The notes under the pieces were generated by a model that did no database searches, had not been told where the DNA came from, and worked only from the letters and a program-made list of their open reading frames with translations. 47,730 nucleotides of DNA, taken from the NCBI GenBank assembly GCA_900541885.1, contig UQKW01000016.1, forward strand, positions 1 to 47,730. The letters are read 5' to 3'. Position numbers and translations under genes: made by a program. Origin of the DNA: an uncultured Collinsella sp. Its GTDB lineage: Bacteria; Actinomycetota; Coriobacteriia; Coriobacteriales; Coriobacteriaceae. This document shows, piece by piece, positions 1 through 7,768 of this stretch. Positions within the stretch are counted from its first letter, which is position 1. The number at the start of each line of letters is the position of its first letter.

Positions 1-66
1 GGGTCAGCCCGTGGGAGGCCAGGGCGCCGCTGACCGGTGGACGGCACCGAGCCGTACGCTTGAACT
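1..66 (+). other. Unassigned left edge, possibly structured
   Basis: No reading frame here resembles a known protein end; two frames close at TGA near 31 and 64. The stretch holds a perfect 7-bp inverted repeat, GGTCAGC (2-8) with GCTGACC (29-35), and a short hairpin ACGGC/GCCGT (about 41-55), and runs straight into a strong terminator. This would suit the 3' end of a structured RNA or the GC-rich tail of an upstream gene. It matches no RNA family I can name from sequence alone. Confidence 0.25.
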
Positions 67-70
67 GAGA

Positions 71-100
71 AGGGGGAGGCCTCGCGGCCTCCTCCTTTTT
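71..100 (+). terminator. Rho-independent terminator
   Basis: An 11-bp stem (71-81 with 86-96, one G-T pair, TCGC loop) is followed by a T run at 96-100. It ends whatever transcript enters from the left and separates it from coaE. Confidence 0.85.
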
Positions 101-167
101 GCGTTGTATACACGTTGTGCTTTGGGACCTACCTCCCCCGTATGCGCTCTTACTCTTTGGCTGTATT

Positions 168-198
168 TTGAGTCCTTCTAGTGTATTTGAGCGATAAT
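168..198 (+). promoter_or_regulatory. Candidate promoter of coaE operon
   Basis: TTGAGT (168-173) and GATAAT (193-198) are separated by 19 bp and lie about 30 bp upstream of the coaE start, just after the terminator. The -10 is good; the spacer is longer than optimal. Confidence 0.35.
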
Positions 199-226
199 TA
201 CTCGCATTGGCGTTAGGGAGGGCTTG

Positions 227-868
227 ATGTTTACCGTATTTGTCTTGGGCAATATTGCTTCGGGTAAGTCGACGGCCTGCCGCTATTTCGAATCTCGTGG
301 CGCTATGCTTATCGATTTGGATGAGCTTGCAAAATCTCTGTATGTGCCGGGCTCTGATATCGTCAATACTCTCGCGGATGAATTCGGTTGGGACATTTTG
401 GATGAGGAAGGCGGCATTCGCCGCAGCATCCTCGCTTCTCGAGCTTTCGCTTCTCCTGATTCGGTCGCACGGCTCAATGGCATCGTGCATCCCGTTCTGA
501 TTGAACAGCTTTCGCTTAGGATTCTCGATCCGGTTTGTTGTACGGTTTCATCTCCCCGTTATCCCTTTGCGGTGGTCGAGGTTTCTGCTCCGACTGGTTT
601 TGAGGATGCATTTGGCTTGGCTGATGAAATTCTGGTTATCAGCGCCCCTTTGTCAGTTCGTCGCGAGCGCGCTATTCAACGTGGCATGGAGCCATCCGAT
701 TTCGATGCTCGTTCTGCTTGCCAGCCCGATGAGTCTGCGCTGTGCAATCTCGCTACAACGGTGATTGATAATGCCGCAGGCGATAATTCGCTCTTTGAGC
801 AGCTTGACTCATGGCTTGCATGCCACGGGTTTATAGATACTCCGGATAAGGAGGAGGCCGATGCCTAA
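227..868 (+). CDS. coaE: Dephospho-CoA kinase
   Basis: CoaE phosphorylates the 3'-hydroxyl of dephospho-CoA using ATP, the last cytoplasmic step of coenzyme A synthesis. The 213-residue protein opens with a P-loop, GNIASGKST, at about residues 8-16, then has the family's DLDELAKSLY stretch and a C-terminal RAIQRGM lid-like region with arginines. The length is normal for CoaE. The ATG at 227 is preferred over the TTG at 224 because GGGAGG sits about 6 bases upstream of it. The last 8 bases overlap the start of the following transglycosylase gene (ATGCCTAA), so the two are probably translationally coupled. Codon use is less biased than in the glycolytic genes, in keeping with low expression. 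Confidence 0.93.
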   Translation: MFTVFVLGNIASGKSTACRYFESRGAMLIDLDELAKSLYVPGSDIVNTLADEFGWDILDEEGGIRRSILASRAFASPDSVARLNGIVHPVLIEQLSLRILDPVCCTVSSPRYPFAVVEVSAPTGFEDAFGLADEILVISAPLSVRRERAIQRGMEPSDFDARSACQPDESALCNLATTVIDNAAGDNSLFEQLDSWLACHGFIDTPDKEEADA

Positions 869-1442
869 GGCACGTTTCTTTACGTGGTATCGCGTGGCGC
901 CACTTGCCGTTGTGTTCGTCTTCGGCCTTATTTCGCTCGTCTACTCGTGTGCCCCTGCCGCTTTCTTTAAGCCGCTGTATCCGATTGACTACGAGGCGTA
1001 TGTAAAGCAATCCAGTATTTCGCATAATCTGGATCCGTATCTGGTGTGCGCTGTCATTAAGTCGGAATCGAATTGGGATCCCGAGGCCGAGTCGAATCAG
1101 GGTGCTCAGGGATTGATGCAGCTGATGCCCGAGACTGCCCAGGATATGATTGCCAAGGGCCTTGTCGACGGAGGGGAGTATTCGGCCGACAATCTTAACG
1201 ATCCGGCTACGAATATCGAGTTTGGCTGCGCATACCTCTCGTATCTTCTCGCCTATTTCAACGGGTCGACGGATAGTGCCATCGCCGCCTATAACGCCGG
1301 CATGGGCAATGTCGACGGATGGGCGCAGCAGGGTACGTCGCTTCATAATGCAATTACCTTTCCCGAGACGCAGGCGTATCTGATTCGTGTCAATAATGCC
1401 TGGGCTCGCTACAAGACCCTCTATCCCGATCGGTTCGTATAG
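861..1442 (+). CDS. Membrane-anchored lytic transglycosylase (SLT fold)
   Basis: Predicted to cleave the MurNAc-GlcNAc bond of peptidoglycan with formation of 1,6-anhydro ends, acting outside the membrane. The 193-residue protein has an N-terminal hydrophobic helix (about residues 10-32) that is a membrane anchor or signal sequence, then a compact Slt70-type domain. The family signatures are visible in order: VIKSESNWDP with the catalytic Glu, QGLMQLMPETA, and AYNAGMGNVDGW. There are no extra cell-wall binding repeats, so it is a minimal enzyme. It overlaps coaE by 8 bases and is followed by uvrB after about 50 bases. The pairing with coaE and uvrB is positional; no functional link is obvious. 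Confidence 0.88.
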   Translation: MPKARFFTWYRVAPLAVVFVFGLISLVYSCAPAAFFKPLYPIDYEAYVKQSSISHNLDPYLVCAVIKSESNWDPEAESNQGAQGLMQLMPETAQDMIAKGLVDGGEYSADNLNDPATNIEFGCAYLSYLLAYFNGSTDSAIAAYNAGMGNVDGWAQQGTSLHNAITFPETQAYLIRVNNAWARYKTLYPDRFV

Positions 1443-1462
1443 GACTATGCCTGCCGCCTGCG

Positions 1463-1468
1463 TATACT
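1463..1468 (+). promoter_or_regulatory. Candidate -10 upstream of uvrB
   Basis: TATACT lies 25 bases before the uvrB ATG in the short gap after the transglycosylase gene. No convincing -35 is seen 16-18 bases upstream and there is no LexA-like palindrome here, so an internal promoter is only possible. Confidence 0.3.
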
Positions 1469-1493
1469 GCAGATATATGAGTTAGGAGTATCC

Positions 1494-3734
1494 ATGGCGG
1501 AATTTGAAGTAGAACGCGTTGGTGGTGAACTTAAGCGCTTTGGCGTTGAAGGCTCTGACGTGCCGTTTAAGGTCGTTTCTCCCTATGAGCCTGCCGGTTC
1601 CCAGCCTAAAGCCATTGAGTCGCTTGTGCAGGGCGTGAGGGACGGAGACCGCTATCAGGTTTTGCTGGGCGTGACTGGTTCGGGCAAGACCTTCACGATG
1701 GCAAAGACTATTGAGGCCCTGGGAAAGCCGACGCTGGTCATGGCTCCGAATAAAACGCTCGCTGCTCAGCTTGCGAGCGAGCTCAAAGAGTTCTTTCCCA
1801 ATAACGCTGTGGTCTACTTTGTCTCGTATTACGACTACTATCAGCCCGAGGCGTATGTGCCGCAAAGCGATACATATATCGAGAAAGACTCCTCGATTAA
1901 CGAAGAGGTTGAGATGCTGCGACATCAGGCGACCGCATCGCTGCTCTCTCGACGCGATGTGATCGTTGTCGCATCGGTCTCGTGTATCTATGGCATTGGC
2001 TCTCCTGAGGACTATGCGGGTCTGGCTCCAAACGTCGACAAGAAGGTGCCGCTCGAGCGCGATGACTTTATCCATGCACTTATCGACATTCAATATGATC
2101 GCAATGACTATGACCTGGCACGCGGCACGTTCCGCGTGCGCGGCGATGTTGTCGACGTGTATCCGCCTTATGCCGAGCATCCGTTGCGGTTTGAGTTCTT
2201 TGGCGACGAGGTCGAGCTGATTGCCGAGATCGATGAGGTCACCGGTGAGATGCTTCGTGAGTACGAGGCCATCCCCGTATGGCCGGCATCGCACTACGTG
2301 ACCGAGAAGCCGAAGGTCAAGGCGGCTCTGAAATCGATCAGCGAAGAGTGCGAGAAGCGCGTGGCGGAGCTCAAGGCGACCGACAAGTTGCTCGAGGCGC
2401 AGCGTCTGCAGCAGCGCACCGATTATGATCTTGAGATGCTCGAGACGATGGGCTTTTGCAACGGCATCGAGAACTACTCGCGTCATCTGGACGGTCGCAA
2501 GCCGGGTGAGCCGCCGTTTACCCTAATCGATTACTTTCCCAAGGATATGCTCTGCATCATCGATGAGAGCCATGTGACGGTGCCGCAGATTCGCGGCATG
2601 CACGAAGGTGACCGCTCGCGTAAGGTGACGCTGGTGGAACACGGTTTTCGCCTGCCCTCGGCGCTCGATAACCGCCCGCTTCGTTTCGATGAGTTTGAGG
2701 CAAGGATCCCCCAGTTTATCTATGTTTCGGCCACGCCGGGCGACTACGAGCTGCGGGTGAGCCAAAACGACGTGGAGCAGATTATTCGTCCGACCGGCCT
2801 GCTCGACCCCAAGATTGACGTGCGTCCAGTTCGCGGTCAGATTGACGATCTTGAGGACGAGATTCGCGAGCGCGTTGCCCGCAAGGAGCGCGTGCTGGTG
2901 ACCACGTTGACCAAACGCATGGCCGAGGACCTGACCGACCATCTACTTGATGCGGGCATTAAGGTCAATTACATGCACTCTGATACGGCGACAATGGACC
3001 GTGTCGAGATCCTGCGAACGCTGCGCGAGGGCAAGATCGATGTTCTCGTTGGCATCAACCTGCTTCGCGAGGGCTTGGATCTCCCCGAGGTCTCACTGGT
3101 GGCAATTCTCGATGCCGATAAGGAAGGCTTCTTGCGCAACCGCCGTTCGCTGATTCAGACGATTGGCCGTGCGGCCCGTAACGCCGATGGTGAAGTCATC
3201 ATGTATGCAGACGTTGTGACCGATTCGATGAAAGAGGCCATCGAGGAGACGCAGCGCCGTCGCGAGATTCAGATGGCATATAACGAAGAACATGGCATTG
3301 TGCCCAAGACAGTGCGCAAGGCCATCAACGACATCTCAAGTTTTATTGCCGAGGCCGAAAAAACTGTGGGCTCCAAGGGACGCTCGAAGGGCGACTCTCT
3401 TGGCCATGGCGCATTCTATACGCCCGATGAGTCGGGCGAGGGCGGTGTGCCGGAAACGGTGGCGCCCGAGCAGACACTTGCGGAGCAGTTGGAAGAACTG
3501 CCGCATGACGAGCTTGTGCGGATCGTCGAAACCATGGAAGAGGATATGCGTAACGCTTCTGCCGCTATGGACTTTGAGGAGGCGGCGCGCCTGCGCGATG
3601 CCGTCGTTCAGATTCGGGCGATGCTCGAGGGTGCGTCTGAGGACGAGACGATCGAGCGCTTACGCTCGCAGGCCCGCAAGGGTTCCACGTTCGCATCGGG
3701 CAGAAAACGCCAGGGTGCACGGTTTAAGAAATAG
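1494..3734 (+). CDS. uvrB: Excinuclease ABC subunit B
   Basis: UvrB is the damage-verification helicase of nucleotide excision repair. It is loaded by UvrA and then recruits UvrC for dual incision. The 746-residue protein has the Walker A GVTGSGKTFTMA near residue 60, the beta-hairpin YYDYYQPEAYVP near residue 112 that clamps the DNA strand, DESH helicase motif II, the GINLLREGLDLPE and QTIGRAARN motifs V and VI, and a C-terminal UVR helix pair (about 683-705, MDFEEAARLRDAV) that contacts UvrC. The C-terminal linker before the UVR motif is acidic and slightly longer than in Escherichia coli. The start is supported by TAGGAG eight bases upstream. uvrA and uvrC lie 6 and 12 kb downstream. Confidence 0.97.
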   Translation: MAEFEVERVGGELKRFGVEGSDVPFKVVSPYEPAGSQPKAIESLVQGVRDGDRYQVLLGVTGSGKTFTMAKTIEALGKPTLVMAPNKTLAAQLASELKEFFPNNAVVYFVSYYDYYQPEAYVPQSDTYIEKDSSINEEVEMLRHQATASLLSRRDVIVVASVSCIYGIGSPEDYAGLAPNVDKKVPLERDDFIHALIDIQYDRNDYDLARGTFRVRGDVVDVYPPYAEHPLRFEFFGDEVELIAEIDEVTGEMLREYEAIPVWPASHYVTEKPKVKAALKSISEECEKRVAELKATDKLLEAQRLQQRTDYDLEMLETMGFCNGIENYSRHLDGRKPGEPPFTLIDYFPKDMLCIIDESHVTVPQIRGMHEGDRSRKVTLVEHGFRLPSALDNRPLRFDEFEARIPQFIYVSATPGDYELRVSQNDVEQIIRPTGLLDPKIDVRPVRGQIDDLEDEIRERVARKERVLVTTLTKRMAEDLTDHLLDAGIKVNYMHSDTATMDRVEILRTLREGKIDVLVGINLLREGLDLPEVSLVAILDADKEGFLRNRRSLIQTIGRAARNADGEVIMYADVVTDSMKEAIEETQRRREIQMAYNEEHGIVPKTVRKAINDISSFIAEAEKTVGSKGRSKGDSLGHGAFYTPDESGEGGVPETVAPEQTLAEQLEELPHDELVRIVETMEEDMRNASAAMDFEEAARLRDAVVQIRAMLEGASEDETIERLRSQARKGSTFASGRKRQGARFKK

Positions 3735-3737
3735 CGA

Positions 3738-3780
3738 ACAGGCCCCGAGTTCCCTGTGGAGCTCGGGGCCTGTGTCTTTT
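3738..3780 (+). terminator. Terminator after uvrB
   Basis: A perfect 12-bp stem, ACAGGCCCCGAG (3738-3749) with its complement at 3762-3773, is followed by GTCTTTT. It sits between the convergent uvrB and the minus-strand oxidoreductase gene and may serve both directions, although the T run is only on the + side. Confidence 0.8.
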
Positions 3781-3799
3781 GCGCGCTGGAATTCGTGCG

Positions 3800-5440
3800 T
3801 TAGAGGTCCGCGATCAGGGCTTCGGCACAACGGATGCCGTCGGTGGCCGCGCTCATGATGCCGCCGGCATATCCAGCTCCCTCACCACAAGGGTAGAGGC
3901 CCGGGGTCGACACGGCATGGCACGTTCGGTCTCGGGTGACAGTGACCGGTGAGCTCGAACGAGTCTCCACGCCGGTAAGAACGGCATCGGGACGGTCGTA
4001 GCCTCGTAGCTTTTTTCCGAGTAGGGGAAGTCCCAGGCGGAGCGACTCGACGATATGCTGCGGCAGGGCTTCGTCAATTGTCGTCCAGGTCACACCGAGC
4101 GGATAGGTGGGCTTTACCTTTCCGGGCGCCTTGCTGGCGCGTCCTGCGAGGAAATCTCCGACGAGTTGTGCCGGTGCGTTCCAGTTGGAACCGCCCAGGC
4201 GATAGGCGGCCGCCTCGCAGGCGCGCTGGAGCTCGATGCCGGCGAGCGGGTCATCGTTGGGAAGGTCCTCAGGCGTGACGTTAACGAGCAGGGCGGCGTT
4301 TGCGTTGCGTCCGTCGCGGGCATTGAGGCTGGCGCCGTTGACGCACAGGTGGCCCTGCTCGGAAGAGGCGGCGACAACCTGCCCGCCGGGGCACATGCAA
4401 AACGAGAACACGCTGCGGCCGTTGGGAAGATGGGCGACGAGCTTGTAGGGGGCTGCTCCGAGGGCAGGATGTCCCGCCAAGGCTCCATATTGGGCTCGGT
4501 CGATGTCGCGCTGCGGATGCTCGATGCGAACGCCCATGGCAAAGGTCTTTTGTGCGAGGGCCACGTTGTGGTCCTTAAGGAGCTCAAAAATATCGCGAGC
4601 AGAATGCCCACAGGCGAGGATGAGGTGCTTTGTTTCGATTGGCTCGTAAGCGGCGTCTTGGGACGATTGGACATCGATACCGGTGATGGCGCCAGACGCG
4701 TCGGTGCGAATGTCGACGAGCTTCGTTCGATAACGGACGACACCTCCGAGCTGCTCGGTGCGCTGGGATATAGCGGTGACAACCTTGGGAAGGATGTCGG
4801 AGCCAATGTGCGGCTTGGCATCCCACAGAATATCGCGGGGCGCACCCGCCTCGACGAAGGTTTCGAGGATAAGGCGATGGGCGGGATTTTTTGTTCCCGT
4901 ATTGAGCTTGCCGTCCGAGAAGGTCCCCGCGCCGCCCAGACCAAACTGAATATTGCTCTCGGGGTCGAGGATGCGCTCCTTTAGAAAGAGGTCGATCGCC
5001 TGCGAGCGGCGAAATGCCGGGTCGCCGCGCTCGATAAGCAAGGGCTTAAGACCTGCTTCGGCGAGCGTGAGCGCAGCGAAAAGGCCGGCGCATCCGGCGC
5101 CGACAACGACGGGGCGCTCTTTGGATGCGTCGGAAATGGGGGAGGGGAATGAAGGCTCATCGTCTTCTATCGCGCGTACGAGCGAGCGGTCACGTTCGGA
5201 AACGCTGTCGACCGCTTCTCGCTCGAGGTGGGGACTGGTCAGCTCAACACGAAAGCTCAGGATAAAATGGACGTCTCGTTTTTTGCGAGCGTCGATTGAC
5301 TTGCGGTGGAGCTCGATGGACTTGATCTCGGAGTCTTTGCAACGTAGGACGCGCTTGGCGACTCGCTTGCCAACAATGAGGCAGGCATTTTCATCGCCGG
5401 CTTCATCGAGCGAAGCGTTGACTTGGGTGATTTCGATCAT
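3800..5440 (-). CDS. FAD-dependent oxidoreductase, COG2509-like
   Basis: A 546-residue flavoprotein of the uncharacterised family annotated as NAD(P)/FAD-dependent dehydrogenase (COG2509). About 110 residues precede the FAD-binding site VVVGAGCAGLFAAL, which is followed by LLIERG. Further family signatures are GGAGTFSDGKLNTGTKNP, HIGSDILPKVV, and a C-terminal GAGYAGGIMSAATDG that closes the FAD site. The true substrate is unknown for the family. The ATG at 5440 is chosen because AAGGAG lies 7 bases upstream; a longer frame extends upstream but crosses the terminator of the preceding gene. It is separated from the next flavoprotein gene by that terminator, so the two flavoprotein genes need not be co-regulated. 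Confidence 0.85.
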   Translation of the reverse strand: MIEITQVNASLDEAGDENACLIVGKRVAKRVLRCKDSEIKSIELHRKSIDARKKRDVHFILSFRVELTSPHLEREAVDSVSERDRSLVRAIEDDEPSFPSPISDASKERPVVVGAGCAGLFAALTLAEAGLKPLLIERGDPAFRRSQAIDLFLKERILDPESNIQFGLGGAGTFSDGKLNTGTKNPAHRLILETFVEAGAPRDILWDAKPHIGSDILPKVVTAISQRTEQLGGVVRYRTKLVDIRTDASGAITGIDVQSSQDAAYEPIETKHLILACGHSARDIFELLKDHNVALAQKTFAMGVRIEHPQRDIDRAQYGALAGHPALGAAPYKLVAHLPNGRSVFSFCMCPGGQVVAASSEQGHLCVNGASLNARDGRNANAALLVNVTPEDLPNDDPLAGIELQRACEAAAYRLGGSNWNAPAQLVGDFLAGRASKAPGKVKPTYPLGVTWTTIDEALPQHIVESLRLGLPLLGKKLRGYDRPDAVLTGVETRSSSPVTVTRDRTCHAVSTPGLYPCGEGAGYAGGIMSAATDGIRCAEALIADL

Positions 5441-5465
5441 CGAGGTCTCCTTAGAGGCAAGAAAG

Positions 5466-5490
5466 AGGCCGTCCGGTATCCCAGACGGCC
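5466..5490 (-). terminator. Terminator after BaiN-like gene
   Basis: On the minus strand GGCCGTC (5490-5484) pairs with GACGGCC (5474-5468), with two more G-C pairs inside after one mismatch, and is followed by TCTTTCTT. It ends the mrp/oxidoreductase transcript. Confidence 0.7.
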
Positions 5491-5520
5491 CGAATGCGTT
5501 TTTGATTATAGACTGCGCGG

Positions 5521-6792
5521 CTACAGGCTGCTTGCAGCGCGAATGCCCGAGAGCCATGCCCACGCAAGGTTAAAGCCTCCGCAATCGGCGTCGATGTCGA
5601 GCGCTTCGCCGCAGACGTAAAGCGGGGCGTCGACAACGCTGCGCGCGCGTAGACTGGGTGTTGAGATACTCTCGACAGATACGCCACCACGCGTGACCTG
5701 TGCCGAGCGCTCCTCGGCTGTTCCCTCAACGAGCAACTTAAAGTGCTTGAGGATCGAGACCAGGTGGATGACATCGTTGGAGCCTGGATGGCACTGCTCG
5801 AACGCCGTGCAGACGACGCGGGAGAGTTGCGGGGCGAGCATGCCGTCGAGCCAACGGGGATCGCGGGGCGAAAAGCCGCCGAGCAGCTCAACGCGCCGGT
5901 TGAGCATATCGAGCAGCTCGTCTTTGGAGAGGTCGGGGAAAACGTCGAGCAGGATCGTATCACCGCGCTGGATACGACGGGAGAGGTTGAAGACAGCGAC
6001 GCCCGAGATGCCGAAGGCTCGAAACAGGACTTCACCGTCTTCGTGCCAGAGCTCATTATGATTGCGGGCGAGCGTCAAGCGGGCGCGGACGCGCAGGCCG
6101 TCCAACGTCTTGAGTGCCGCCCGATCGCCGACGACCGTTGCCGATACGGGGCAGAGGATGGGGCGCAGCGAAGTGAGGGGGAGGCTAAACGTATCGGCGA
6201 TACCGGTGGGGTTGCCACCCGTGGCGATAATTACGGCATGTGCCTCCAGGGCCTCGTTCTTGCGAGGGACATCGGCGAGCGCTTTCCGAAGCGAGCGGAG
6301 CTCCGTTTTTCGGTCGTCGTGCTTTTTTGCCTTGAGCGCCCGCGCTGGACGGTCTATTTGGAGTGTCCAGCCTTCGGAAGCTTTGTGCGCCGAGGCAACG
6401 TTGGCTCCGCAGATTAAGGTAATACCTAGGCGGTCGCAAACGTTGAGAAGCGCGTCGCGCACCGATTCTGCGCGAAGGGAGCGCGGGTATAGCCGGCCTT
6501 CCTCGGAGGTTGTCATGATGCCCAGCGAGGAGAAGAAACCCATAAGCTCTTGTTCGGGTTGGGGGCCCATGACAGATTCGACGAATGCGGGGTGGTTATA
6601 CCGCTGAGGATCAATCGATTCGTTGGAGAGGTTGCAGCGGCCGTTACCGGTCGCAAGGAGCTTTAGGCCGCAGGCGACATCGCGCTCAACGATGCAGACG
6701 CTTTTGCCAGCACGTGCGGCCGTAATGGCGGCGGCGAGGCCTGAAGCCCCGCCGCCGATTACCAGGACGTCATAGAAGGCGCTCGTGTTCAC
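5521..6792 (-). CDS. BaiN/HI0933-family flavoprotein
   Basis: A 423-residue flavoprotein of the HI0933/YhiN/BaiN family. The N-terminal Rossmann motif is DVLVIGGGASGLAAAI, followed by the family hallmark GLKLLATGNGRCNLSN. A central region carries GGNPTGIADTFSLPLTSL, and the C-terminus CGEALDIDADCGGFNLAWAW closes the FAD site. Most members have no known physiological reaction. BaiN in bile-acid-converting Clostridium was proposed to reduce bile acid intermediates, but that cannot be transferred on family membership alone. The start is GTG at 6792, immediately after the mrp TAA, so translation is probably coupled to mrp. Confidence 0.88.
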   Translation of the reverse strand: MNTSAFYDVLVIGGGASGLAAAITAARAGKSVCIVERDVACGLKLLATGNGRCNLSNESIDPQRYNHPAFVESVMGPQPEQELMGFFSSLGIMTTSEEGRLYPRSLRAESVRDALLNVCDRLGITLICGANVASAHKASEGWTLQIDRPARALKAKKHDDRKTELRSLRKALADVPRKNEALEAHAVIIATGGNPTGIADTFSLPLTSLRPILCPVSATVVGDRAALKTLDGLRVRARLTLARNHNELWHEDGEVLFRAFGISGVAVFNLSRRIQRGDTILLDVFPDLSKDELLDMLNRRVELLGGFSPRDPRWLDGMLAPQLSRVVCTAFEQCHPGSNDVIHLVSILKHFKLLVEGTAEERSAQVTRGGVSVESISTPSLRARSVVDAPLYVCGEALDIDADCGGFNLAWAWLSGIRAASSL

Positions 6793-7623
6793 TTAGGCCT
6801 CGTCGGTCTCGTGCGGGGTAATAGCCTCGACGGCAGAGACTGCCTTGGGCAACATGCCATCGGGCAGCGCGGTCTCAACCTCGCCCTTATCGCAGGCCTC
6901 GGCGAGTGCCGGATTAATGGGAAGCGTGCCCAAGATGTCGAGGTTATAGCGCTCTGCGACCTCGGGGAGCTTGCTTTTGCCAAAGACCTCGATCTTCTTG
7001 CCGCAGTCGGGGCACTCGATATAGCTCATGTTCTCGACGATGCCCAGAATGGGGACGTTCATCTTCTCGGCCATGTTGACCGCCTTGGCGACGATCATCG
7101 AGACCAGGTCCTGCGGGCTCGTGACGATGACGATGCCGTCGACGGGCAGCGACTGGAAGACGGTGAGCGCGACGTCGCCTGTTCCCGGAGGCATGTCGAC
7201 CAGCAGGTAGTCGATGGGGCCCCACGAGGTCTCGCTCCAGAACTGCCTAATGGCGCCTGCGATGACCGGACCGCGCCAAAGGACGGGGTCGGTCTCGTTT
7301 TGGAGCAGAAGGTTGGAGCTCATGACCTTGACGCCGTGCTCGGAGATTTCGGGCAGCATGAGGTTGCCAAGGGCATGGACGTGGCGTCCGCTCATGCCGA
7401 ACATCTTGGGGATAGAGGGACCGGTGATGTCGGCATCGAGGACGCCGACCTTGTGGCCGTGACGGGCAAGCTCGGTGGCGATGGCACCGGTGACAAACGA
7501 CTTGCCGACACCGCCCTTGCCGGAAAGCACGGCGATGACGCGTTTGACCTCGGACAGCGTGTTCTCCTCAAATTGCGACGGCGACGTTTGTCCGCCGGCG
7601 GCCTGTGCGTGCTCGCAACCCAT
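6793..7623 (-). CDS. mrp: Mrp/NBP35-family Fe-S cluster carrier ATPase
   Basis: Mrp proteins are P-loop ATPases that hold a labile 4Fe-4S cluster at a dimer interface and pass it to apo-proteins. The 276-residue protein has the deviant Walker A SGKGGVGKS near residue 35, the switch DADITGPSIPKMFGM, DMPPGTGD, and the cluster-binding pair in ECPDCGKK. It lacks the N-terminal MIP18/DUF59 domain of longer Mrp proteins, but starts with MGCEHAQ, whose Cys could be an extra ligand. The ATG at 7623 has AAGGAG 6 bases upstream; an upstream in-frame start lacks one. It is followed without a gap by the BaiN-like flavoprotein gene. Confidence 0.92.
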   Translation of the reverse strand: MGCEHAQAAGGQTSPSQFEENTLSEVKRVIAVLSGKGGVGKSFVTGAIATELARHGHKVGVLDADITGPSIPKMFGMSGRHVHALGNLMLPEISEHGVKVMSSNLLLQNETDPVLWRGPVIAGAIRQFWSETSWGPIDYLLVDMPPGTGDVALTVFQSLPVDGIVIVTSPQDLVSMIVAKAVNMAEKMNVPILGIVENMSYIECPDCGKKIEVFGKSKLPEVAERYNLDILGTLPINPALAEACDKGEVETALPDGMLPKAVSAVEAITPHETDEA

Positions 7624-7678
7624 GTATGACTCCTTTGTATATGTTGGGGCCGGAGCCCCGTGATGTGACACGAGCGTC

Positions 7679-7708
7679 ATTGTACCCTCGTTTGCGAGCG
7701 GGAGTCAT
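7679..7708 (-). promoter_or_regulatory. Candidate promoter of mrp operon
   Basis: Read on the minus strand, ATGACT (7708-7703) and TACAAT (7684-7679) are 18 bp apart, and the -10 lies about 55 bases before the mrp start. The -10 is one base off consensus. Confidence 0.45.
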
Positions 7709-7768
7709 TTGCGATGCATTTGGGCCGAGCGTGCTTGCAATACGATGGGCCCAAGCGAATGGGCGGGC

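Noticed and set aside
1..100. T-box leader or riboswitch at the left edge
   Set aside because: The T-box core GGTGGNACCGCG is not present in correct form, and the terminator is followed by more than 100 bases and a separate promoter before coaE.
4055..4984. Plus-strand open frame of about 300 codons opposite the COG2509 flavoprotein
   Set aside because: No family features, no ribosome binding site of note, and the minus-strand frame has clear FAD motifs.
5441..5563. Longer N-terminus for the COG2509 flavoprotein
   Set aside because: It would start inside the preceding gene and cross that gene's terminator; the ATG at 5440 has AAGGAG at good distance.
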